Positions 35,115 to 41,162 of a stretch of DNA of 41,162 nt are shown in pieces. Numbering within the stretch: the stretch's first letter is position 1; the number at the start of each line of letters is the position of its first letter. The position numbers were made by a program, and so were the translations under genes. The stretch is from Verrucomicrobiota bacterium (GTDB lineage Bacteria; Verrucomicrobiota; Verrucomicrobiia; Limisphaerales; UBA9464), in the NCBI GenBank assembly GCA_947454705.1, contig CANGKZ010000043.1, positions 1-41,162 on the forward strand, in the 5' to 3' direction. Below the pieces are notes generated by a model. It did not search any database. It worked only from the letters and a program-made list of their open reading frames with translations, and had not been told where the DNA came from.

Positions 35115-36484
35115 TAGCTCGCCGCCACCGTGCGGGCGCGTGCCAGACGGCGGGCAACGCGATCGCGTCCCAGCACTTCGAGCAAGTGATACAGGCTCGG
35201 CCCGACGGTCCGGCCGGTGCAGCCCACGCGGCACGGGGCGATGAGCACGCCCACCTTCACGCCGAGTTCGGTGGCCAGTCCCTTCAATGCTGCTTCCAGC
35301 GCCGCAGCGGTGTACTCGGGCAGCGATTGGAACCGTGACGCGAGCTGCTCCAGGGCGGACACCGAAGCCGGCGTCAACGCCTTGGTCTTGGCTTCCGCGT
35401 CGTAGACCACAGCGTCGTCATTCACAAAGTAGAAGTCCGTCCAGATCGGGAGTTCCTTGAACAGCTTGCCCTTCTCCTGCGCGGTGAGCAGGGCGGCGCG
35501 GACATACGCGGGATCAAATCCTGCAGTCTCGATGCCCACCTTTTTCAGCGCTTCCACTCCGATGGAAACAAAACGTTCCGGGCTCAATCGGCGCGCGTGC
35601 TCGAAGTGGAAATGCTCCAGCTTCTTCAGATCGAACCGCGCATTGCTGCGATTGATGTCGGCCAGCTCGAACAGCGGTGCGATCTCGTCTCGGGTAAACA
35701 GTTCATTGGTGGCCGCCTTCGAGGACCACCCAAGCAGACTCAGGTAGTTGATCACCGCCTCGGGCAGGTAGCCTTCATCGACATAGCTCTGCACGCTCGC
35801 GCCCTGGTCGCGCTTGCTCATTTTTGATCCGTCGAGATTCAGGATCAGCGGGATGTGGGCGTACTTGGGCGGCTCGGCTCCGAAGGCGCGGAAGAGGGCG
35901 ATGTGCTTGGCCGTGTTGCTAAGGTGGTCTTCGCCGCGGATCACGTGCGTGATCCCCATTTCCAGATCGTCCACCACGTTCACAAAATGGAACACCGGAA
36001 CGCCGTCGCTGCGGATCAGCACCCAGTCGGGATCCACCGCCTCGCGGTCGGTGAGGGGACGCACCACGTCGCCCACCACCTGATCGGGAATGGTCACCGG
36101 ATCGCGGGTCATGCGGAAAAACAGCGCGCCGTCCTTTTCGTAGGCCATGCCCTTGGCCTTCAGTTCCTCGGCGCGACGACGGTAAATCTCTCCGCGACGG
36201 CTTTGGAAATAGGGGCCAAAGGCGCCCTTCACCGGGCCATCGGCGTCGCCGGTGAGCGGACCCTCGTCCCAGTCCAGTCCGAGCCAACGAAGGCCCGACA
36301 GAATGACATCCACGGCGGCCTGGGAATTGCGGGCGTTGTCGGTGTCCTCGATGCGCAGCACAAACGTGCCGCCGGTGCGACGGGCGTAGAGCCAGTTGAA
36401 CAAGGCAGTGCGGGCACCTCCGACGTGGAGGTAGCCGGTGGGCGAGGGAGCGAAACGGACGCGTACTGGTGCAGGAGCCGACAT
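35114..36484 (-). CDS. gltX: Glutamyl-tRNA synthetase
   Basis: GltX charges tRNA-Glu (and tRNA-Gln in organisms using the transamidation route). The 456 residues show class Ia signatures: RFAPSPTGYLHVGGARTALFNWLYAR (HIGH-type motif HVGG), RIEDTDNAR, the catalytic-core segment WVLIRSDGVPVFHFVNVVDDLEMGITHVIRGEDHLSNT, and SKMSKRDQGASVQSY (KMSKS-type loop KMSKR). A helical anticodon-binding region ends VGCTGRTVGPSLYHLLEVLGRDRVARRLARA. The ATG at 36484 was chosen over an upstream in-frame start that adds unrelated sequence. It is monocistronic. Confidence 0.96.
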   Translation of the reverse strand: MSAPAPVRVRFAPSPTGYLHVGGARTALFNWLYARRTGGTFVLRIEDTDNARNSQAAVDVILSGLRWLGLDWDEGPLTGDADGPVKGAFGPYFQSRRGEIYRRRAEELKAKGMAYEKDGALFFRMTRDPVTIPDQVVGDVVRPLTDREAVDPDWVLIRSDGVPVFHFVNVVDDLEMGITHVIRGEDHLSNTAKHIALFRAFGAEPPKYAHIPLILNLDGSKMSKRDQGASVQSYVDEGYLPEAVINYLSLLGWSSKAATNELFTRDEIAPLFELADINRSNARFDLKKLEHFHFEHARRLSPERFVSIGVEALKKVGIETAGFDPAYVRAALLTAQEKGKLFKELPIWTDFYFVNDDAVVYDAEAKTKALTPASVSALEQLASRFQSLPEYTAAALEAALKGLATELGVKVGVLIAPCRVGCTGRTVGPSLYHLLEVLGRDRVARRLARARTVAAS

Positions 36485-36788
36485 GAGGCCGGGAGAATAG
36501 GAAATCGCCGCCGACTCGTCCACGATTGGTGGTGAGGGAAGGGGAATGCGGAGGAGCTGGCAGATGGAAGCTGGTAGATGGGCACGGTGTTGTGGTTGCT
36601 GGGCGTTGCCCCTTCGCCTCGGCACCTAAGCGGCAGGTTTTCCGAAAATAGCCCCGGGCTTCAGCCCGTGGGTTTACATCGCACCGACTTCCTTAGCCCC
36701 AGCGGGGCGACAGAGACATCCCGTAGTTTCCCTTCAGATTGGCAGGAGGCGGCGCAACTCCAGTGCATCGATCACCGATTCCCGCTCG
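36485..36788. other. Gap between GNAT gene and gltX with a dispersed-repeat-like palindromic unit
   Basis: No gene is supported here. Positions about 36640-36725 hold two nearby palindromes: CGGGCTTCAGCCCG (flanked by CCC/GGG) and GCCCCAGCGGGGC followed by GACAGAGA. I recognise the pair as a repeat type seen scattered in planctomycete and verrucomicrobial genomes, but only one copy is in the window. A degenerate AGCTGGCAGATGG tract lies at about 36555-36580. Confidence 0.5.
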
Positions 36789-37292
36789 TCACTCCAACTC
36801 CAATTCCAAAACCATCTCAACCGGATCTTCCGGTCCGCTCGACTCCTGCGTCACGCGAAACCCGAGATCGTGGTACAGCGCCTGCGCGGCCGTCATCGGG
36901 GGAAGGGTGTCCAAGTACACCGACCGATACCCGAGTTCCGATGCGCGCCCAAGCGCAGCTCGCATCAGCGCGCGGGCGATTCCGCGTCCTCGTGCGCGAG
37001 GATCGACGTACAGCCGCTTGAGCTCGGCCTGCGTTTCACTGCGACGCCTCAAGGCCACGCATCCCGCAGCAGCTCCGCCCAGCGTGGCCAGCCAAAGCCC
37101 TCCTTCCGAAACGGGATAACGCGCGGCGAGGTGCGCCATTTCATCGGCATGCTGTGTAAAACAAATCGATTCCCCCAAACTGGAGGCATACTCCGCGATG
37201 AGCCGCCGCACCGCTTCCACATCCTCCGCGGAATTCGCGGGGCGAAGCACCACGGCGAAATTCTCCTGATCGCTCGGGACTGACGGGGTCAC
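36789..37292 (-). CDS. GNAT family N-acetyltransferase
   Basis: This is a 167-residue acetyltransferase of unknown substrate. The GNAT core is ELKRLYVDPRARGRGIARALMRAAL (RGRGIA pyrophosphate loop), followed by GYRSVYLDTLPPMTAAQALYHDLGFRVT, the classical motif with Tyr and Leu-Gly-Phe. The N-terminal AEDVEAVRRLIAEYASSLGE helix is usual for small-molecule acetyltransferases. The GTG at 37292 overlaps the phzF-like stop as GTGA, so it is translationally coupled to that gene. A longer frame to 37448 lies inside the phzF-like gene and was rejected. Confidence 0.88.
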   Translation of the reverse strand: MTPSVPSDQENFAVVLRPANSAEDVEAVRRLIAEYASSLGESICFTQHADEMAHLAARYPVSEGGLWLATLGGAAAGCVALRRRSETQAELKRLYVDPRARGRGIARALMRAALGRASELGYRSVYLDTLPPMTAAQALYHDLGFRVTQESSGPEDPVEMVLELELE

Positions 37293-38086
37293 AGGAGTTC
37301 CCCCTTCCACACCGTCACTGCCGATCCGATGAGTTCCACCCGGTTCGCAACCACCCGCGTGCCCACCGCGCCCCCGCGCGCGCTGGCCTGCCAGCCTCGG
37401 AGTGATTCGCGTCCCAGCCGTTCGCTCCAGAACGGTGCCAAAGTGCAATGGGCCGAACCGGTCACCGGATCTTCCAGGATGCCCGCAGCAGGTCCGTAGA
37501 AGCGCGAGACGAAATCAAACCCGGGACGCGAGGCGCGGGCGGTCACGATCACTCCGCGGCATTTCACCCGGGCGAGCGCATCAAAAATGGGACGGTGACT
37601 GGTCACCGCAGTTTCATCGGGGAGTTCGCATAGGAAGTCATCCACGCTGCGTCCGCACCACAAGGGACGCGAGCCAAGCCCCAGCACCAGATCCTCCGGA
37701 GGTTCCGCAGCCAGTGCTGGGCGCGCGGGAAAATCCATCACGATTCCCGCGTCGCTCTTACGACAGGTGAGGATGCCGCTGTTCCGGGTTTGGAAGCGGG
37801 CGGGTTCGCCGGCTCCAAGGCGTCCGGATTCCCACAAGGCATGCGCGGCGGCGAGCGTGGCGTGTCCGCACAGATCGACCTCCACCGTGGGGGTGAACCA
37901 TCGCAGTTGCCATCCGTCCCCGTGCCGGGAAACGAACGCGGTCTCCGACAAATTCAATTCCGCGGCCACGGACTGCATCCAGACGGCATCCTTCATCCGT
38001 GCCGCGTCGGCAAAGCAGACCGCCGCCGGATTCCCGCGAAAGGGCTCGGAGGTGAAGGAGTCGACCACGCAGATCGGAACGCTCAT
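37289..38086 (-). CDS. PhzF-family isomerase/epimerase-like protein
   Basis: This is a 265-residue member of the PhzF (DAP-epimerase-fold) family. Signatures: VVDSFTSEPFRGNPAAVCF at the N-terminus, AAELNLSETAFV with the catalytic Glu48, RWFTPTVEVDLCGHATLAAAHALW, and the C-terminal half-repeat FYGPAAGILEDPVTGSAHCTLAPFWSERLG. True PhzF makes phenazines, but no other phenazine gene is present, so this is one of the many family members of unknown substrate. It is followed by a coupled GNAT gene, and the pair may act on the same small metabolite (inference). Confidence 0.9.
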   Translation of the reverse strand: MSVPICVVDSFTSEPFRGNPAAVCFADAARMKDAVWMQSVAAELNLSETAFVSRHGDGWQLRWFTPTVEVDLCGHATLAAAHALWESGRLGAGEPARFQTRNSGILTCRKSDAGIVMDFPARPALAAEPPEDLVLGLGSRPLWCGRSVDDFLCELPDETAVTSHRPIFDALARVKCRGVIVTARASRPGFDFVSRFYGPAAGILEDPVTGSAHCTLAPFWSERLGRESLRGWQASARGGAVGTRVVANRVELIGSAVTVWKGELL

Positions 38087-38171
38087 GACTGCGCATCTAA
38101 CGGCGCGCGCGGTGGGAATTCAAAATTCAAAATGAGGGGTGGGGCTGAATCGGGCAGTTCAAGAAGAGTTC

Positions 38172-38315
38172 AACCACAGATGGACACGGATAAACACAGA
38201 TGGAAATGCGCGGAACGGAGGGATTCATGGATCACCCGGAAGGTGAGACCGTTCGAGCCCAGTCGTGCCATTCATCTCTCTCTCTATCTGTGTGAATCTG
38301 TGTCCATCTGTGGTT
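38172..38315. repeat. 144-bp dispersed repeat with inverted ends, copy B
   Basis: It starts AACCACAGATG (38172-38182) and ends CATCTGTGGTT (38305-38315), has the same length as copy A at 2115-2258, and is collinear with it. The conserved interior includes GCGGAACGGA and CGGAAGGTGA, and the block at about 38255-38285 differs. It lies in the 318-base gap between the divergent phzF-like and cytochrome genes, which otherwise holds only a short AATTCAAAATTCAAAAT direct repeat near 38118-38134. Confidence 0.85.
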
Positions 38316-38404
38316 TCAACTGCGTTTTTCGTTTTAACGAATGCGACAGGACCGGTGCGTGGTCTGTTCGTTGACTTGGCGGCGGCGCTCCATAACGTCC
38401 GCGC

Positions 38405-40096
38405 ATGCCTCCGCTTCGTTCCATGCCCGGCTTCGTGCTCGGATTGATGATCGCGCTTCTGCCCGGCTTCGTTGCCTCGGCTCAGGCCCCGGCGGATCTC
38501 GCTCCGTCGATCGCGCGCGGACGTGTCCTCTTCGCCGCGAACTGCGCGCTGTGCCATCAGGTGACCGGCCGCGGAACCCCCGGCGTGTATCCGCCGCTGG
38601 CCGGGTCCGACTGGCTCGCGCCGAATCGACGCGGCGCCATCGAGGCCGTGGTCGGCGGACTCAATCGCGAGATCACCGTGCTCGGGCGGCCGTACCACGG
38701 ACAAATGCCGGCGCAGATCCTGAACGATGCCCAGACTGCGGACGTGCTCTCCTACGTGTACAATTCCTGGGGCAATCCCGGCGGAAGTTTCACCGCCGCC
38801 GAAGTCGCGGAGGTTCGTTCCACCACGGCATTCAAAACCTTCGAAGCCCTGAAGGAGGCCGCCGGATATCGACCGCTGCCCAAGGCGCCGGAGGGCTTCT
38901 CCGTCACCGAAGTGGCGCGGTTACCCGACTTCGCCACGCGGCTCGCCAGCGACGGACAGGGCCAGCGTCTCTACGTGCTCGGCCAGGGTGGCGCGGTGTG
39001 GCGGCTCGACCTGGGCACCCACCAGTTTCGCCAGATCCTTTGGCCGTCAAATTATCCCAACCTGCACGGCGCGGAGTTCCAGACGTTGGGCATGACCCTC
39101 GATGCCCAGAAACGGTTGTGGATCACCTTCAATCAGCGCGTGGATTCACGGCCCCTGGTCACCAACGAGGTCGGCATTTTCCGCACCCGTTCGCTCGACA
39201 AGCAGGGGGATCCGACTGAACCGGAGCTCTGGTTCCGCACGAGCTATCCCTTTGGAATTGGACCGTATAATCACGGCATCTCCGACATCCGGTTTGGTCC
39301 CGACGGCAAACTTTATGTGAGCAGCGGATCGCGGACCGACGGAGGCGAGGCCGGGTCTGCACCTAATCTCGGCAAGATGGGCGAGGTGGACATCACCGCG
39401 GGCGTGTGGCGGTTGGATCCGAAATCCACGGCTCCGCGGATCGAAATGGTCGCCCGCGGAATCCGCAACGCTTACAGCCTCGGCTGGGACGGATCGGATC
39501 GCCTGTTCACCGTGAGCAACGGACCCGACGCCCACGCGGGCGAGGAGATGGACATGGTCACTCCCCCGGCGCCCGGCGCGGAGCCCGAGCACCACGGCTT
39601 CCCGTATCAACTTGGAAACACCCCGGCCGGGAAGAAGTGGTATCCCCACACCCCGGACGCGCCGGCGGGATTGCGCTTCGTGATGCCGGTGTTGAATCAG
39701 GGCCCGGCCGGACTGGTGGATGGAAAACCCACCACCACGTTTTCGCCCCACAGTTCTCCCGCGGGTTTGGCGTGGCTTGGGGACGACTGGCCGGTGGGAG
39801 TTCGTGGGGCGTTTTTGATGGGACGCTTCGGGAATTTGATTGGAACCGGAAACGGCGAGGATTCCGGGTTTGATCTCTTGCGCGTGGAACCGATGCGTCA
39901 GCCGGATGGTTCGTGGACAGCCCGAACCACCACGATTTTGTCCCCGCTGGCTCGGCCGATTGACGTGCATTTGATCGGGCGCGGGCGTGCTTTCATTCTG
40001 GAGTACACCCGCCCGGTGGATTTCAAGGGAGGACAGGGATGGCTTCCCGGACGAATTCTGGAACTCCGGGCCACCTCCTCCGCCGCGGCGCGATAA
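38405..40096 (+). CDS. Secreted cytochrome c / PQQ-type sugar dehydrogenase fusion
   Basis: This is a 563-residue protein with a signal peptide (about 1-27). The N-terminal cytochrome c domain (about 30-125) binds haem through Cys47 and Cys50 and His51 (NCALCHQ), with PYHGQMP supplying a likely distal Met. The remaining ~420 residues are a propeller of the soluble aldose/sorbosone dehydrogenase type: YVLGQGGAVWRLDL, YNHGISDIRFGPDGKLYVSSGSRTDGG, ARGIRNAYSLGWDGSDRLFTVSNGPDAHAGEEMDMV, and FSPHSSPAGLAWLGDDWP. The His and Arg residues in these blocks are typical PQQ and substrate contacts. It probably oxidises a sugar or alcohol in the periplasm and passes electrons to its own haem. It stands alone. 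Confidence 0.88.
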   Translation: MPPLRSMPGFVLGLMIALLPGFVASAQAPADLAPSIARGRVLFAANCALCHQVTGRGTPGVYPPLAGSDWLAPNRRGAIEAVVGGLNREITVLGRPYHGQMPAQILNDAQTADVLSYVYNSWGNPGGSFTAAEVAEVRSTTAFKTFEALKEAAGYRPLPKAPEGFSVTEVARLPDFATRLASDGQGQRLYVLGQGGAVWRLDLGTHQFRQILWPSNYPNLHGAEFQTLGMTLDAQKRLWITFNQRVDSRPLVTNEVGIFRTRSLDKQGDPTEPELWFRTSYPFGIGPYNHGISDIRFGPDGKLYVSSGSRTDGGEAGSAPNLGKMGEVDITAGVWRLDPKSTAPRIEMVARGIRNAYSLGWDGSDRLFTVSNGPDAHAGEEMDMVTPPAPGAEPEHHGFPYQLGNTPAGKKWYPHTPDAPAGLRFVMPVLNQGPAGLVDGKPTTTFSPHSSPAGLAWLGDDWPVGVRGAFLMGRFGNLIGTGNGEDSGFDLLRVEPMRQPDGSWTARTTTILSPLARPIDVHLIGRGRAFILEYTRPVDFKGGQGWLPGRILELRATSSAAAR

Positions 40097-40156
40097 AAAT
40101 GAGTTCGTGTCGGGATTTCCCTTCTCCTCATCCGATTCGTTGCTAGCGTTTTCCGC

Positions 40157-41026
40157 GTGAGCGGTTCGGTCACCAACCCAACCACGCAATTCACGGAATC
40201 CCAGCTGTCGGCCATGCTGGTTCTCCTCGCCGATGAGGATCCCTCGGTGCACTCCCTCATCCGCGCGCGTCTCGAAGCGGGCGGCGATGCGGTGTTTCAG
40301 TTCCTCGAACGTCAACGCGTTCACGCCGACCCTGCGATTCGGGTCCGGGTTCGCGAACTCCTGAACCACCGCGCGGCGCATAAGTACGATAACGAGTTCC
40401 TCGCCTTCATCCTGAGCCGCGGCGAGCAGTTCGATCTCGAGGAGGCCATCTGGGCCTTCACGCTCACCCGTTTTCCCGATGCCAGCATCGCCGCCTTCCG
40501 CGCGCAGCTCGATGCCTGGGCGGCGCGAGTGAAGGAGCGTCTGCTTCCGGCCGCCACTGGGGAAGAAATGCTGCTGGCGCTGAACCACGTGTTGTTTGAG
40601 GAACTCGGGTTTCGCGGCGCGGAGGAAGATTATTACAATCCCGCCAACAGTTACGTGAACTGCGTGATGGACAGTCGTCGGGGAATCCCGATTTCACTCA
40701 GCGCGATTTACCTCTGCCTGGCGCGTCGGCTCGGACTTCCAGTGGCCGGGATTGGAATGCCGGGACATTTCCTCTGCCGGTACCAGACGCCGCGGGAGGA
40801 GTTTTACATCGATGCGTTCCATCGGGGGACGCTGCTAACGCGGGCCGACTGCAAGCGTCGGATCGCCCAGCTTGCGGTGGAGTACGATGAGAGTCAGCTC
40901 GCCCCGGTGAGCAATCGCAGGCTCATGCAACGCATGATTGCGAATCTCCACCTGATCCACAAAGAGCGGAAGCAGCGCGCCGAGGCGGATCGGTTGCAGC
41001 GGTATCTGATTGCGCTGTCGAGGTGA
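40157..41026 (+). CDS. SirB1/YchA-type transglutaminase-like protein
   Basis: This is a 289-residue protein from a GTG start. A helical N-terminal part (about 15-140, with LLADEDPSVHSLIRARLEAGG and DLEEAIWAFTLTRFPDASIAAFRAQLDAWA) is followed by the family core: EELGFRGAEEDYYNPANSYVNCVMDSRRGIPISLSAIYLCLARRLGLPVAGIGMPGHFLCRY (about 155-215). The C-terminus is a TPR-like helical pair (NRRLMQRMIANLHLIHKERKQRAEADRLQRYL). The biochemical role is unknown. The frame ends with TGA at 41024-41026 and a tandem array begins two bases later. Confidence 0.92.
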   Translation: MSGSVTNPTTQFTESQLSAMLVLLADEDPSVHSLIRARLEAGGDAVFQFLERQRVHADPAIRVRVRELLNHRAAHKYDNEFLAFILSRGEQFDLEEAIWAFTLTRFPDASIAAFRAQLDAWAARVKERLLPAATGEEMLLALNHVLFEELGFRGAEEDYYNPANSYVNCVMDSRRGIPISLSAIYLCLARRLGLPVAGIGMPGHFLCRYQTPREEFYIDAFHRGTLLTRADCKRRIAQLAVEYDESQLAPVSNRRLMQRMIANLHLIHKERKQRAEADRLQRYLIALSR

Positions 41027-41028
41027 GC

Positions 41029-41162
41029 GAGTGGGCGAGTGGGTGAGTGGGTGAGTGGGTGAGTGGGTGAGTGGGCGAGTGGGCGAGTGGGCGAGTGGGC
41101 GAGTGGGCGAGTGGGCGAGTGGGCGAGTGGGCGAGTGGGCGAGTGGGCGAGTGGGCGAGTGG
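41029..41162. repeat. 8-bp tandem array (GAGTGGGC/GAGTGGGT), about 16.7 copies to the window edge
   Basis: The array starts two bases after the TGA of the SirB1-type gene and runs off the window. The unit order is one C-ending copy, four T-ending copies, then only C-ending copies. That blockwise arrangement fits expansion by slippage or unequal exchange. There are no spacers, so it is not CRISPR. The true length is unknown. Confidence 0.95.

Noticed and set aside
38225-38704. Minus-strand frame across the second 144-bp repeat
   Set aside because: It covers repeat DNA and the antisense of the cytochrome gene and has no protein-like features.
41029-41162. CRISPR array
   Set aside because: The 8-bp units are contiguous with no spacers, and no cas gene is present.

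Overview
The window is a GC-rich bacterial chromosome segment, most likely from Verrucomicrobiota and probably the Pedosphaera/Limisphaera side of the phylum. This placement is inference from gene content. The clues are a pseudopilin with the N-terminal signature [19 protein letters not shown], a secreted type I sulfatase, a very long secreted RCC1/Ig-like protein with a verrucomicrobial-style C-terminus, a DUF3616-like protein, a Tat-signal FAD oxidoreductase, few Shine-Dalgarno sequences, and gaps full of short dispersed and tandem repeats. No rRNA, CRISPR array, prophage or complete IS element is visible.

Layout. 1-3.3 kb: the last 42 codons of an IS110-type transposase, then grpE-dnaJ-rsmE. 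3.3-7.2 kb (minus): an overlapping unit of PaiB-like protein, GNAT acetyltransferase, argC and a Tat/FAD oxidoreductase. 7.5-8.4 kb (minus): rplM-rpsI with a promoter and a strong terminator. 8.6-14.8 kb: an unrecognised secreted protein, a YyaL/SSP411-type thioredoxin-domain protein, and a large EF-hand membrane protein. 14.9-18.2 kb (plus): CPBP protease, thiL, tsaE, tsaB and a YkgJ-type cysteine-cluster protein, tightly packed. 18.4-20.9 kb: a TPR protein and a DUF3616-like secreted protein. 20.9-27.5 kb (minus): a probable sugar-acid/galactoside catabolic cluster consisting of an SMP-30 lactonase, DgoK, a KDPGal/KDPG aldolase, a sulfatase and a clan-D-like glycosidase, with a response regulator transcribed divergently. 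28.6-31.4 kb: a small basic DNA-binding-type protein, a lower-GC gap, a small hypothetical, tRNA-Arg(TCT) and a pseudopilin. 31.6-35.0 kb: a 1122-residue secreted protein of three RCC1-type propellers joined by two Ig-like domains. 35.1-41.0 kb: gltX, a coupled phzF-GNAT pair, a cytochrome c/PQQ-type sugar dehydrogenase fusion and a SirB1-type protein.

Working together: the 20.9-27.5 kb cluster reads as desulfation and hydrolysis of a galactose-containing glycan outside the cytoplasm. Lactone hydrolysis, phosphorylation of 2-keto-3-deoxygalactonate and aldol cleavage would follow, with the galactose dehydrogenase and galactonate dehydratase steps lying elsewhere. thiL-tsaE-tsaB and grpE-dnaJ-rsmE are ordinary housekeeping groups.

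The least explained part of the window is its intergenic DNA. There are three 69-bp copies of one repeat, each in a gap between convergent genes, and two copies of a second repeat, exactly 144 bp each. Several 7-8 bp tandem arrays of unrelated unit sequence begin within a few bases of a stop codon, after gltX, the 8.6-kb gene and the SirB1-type gene.
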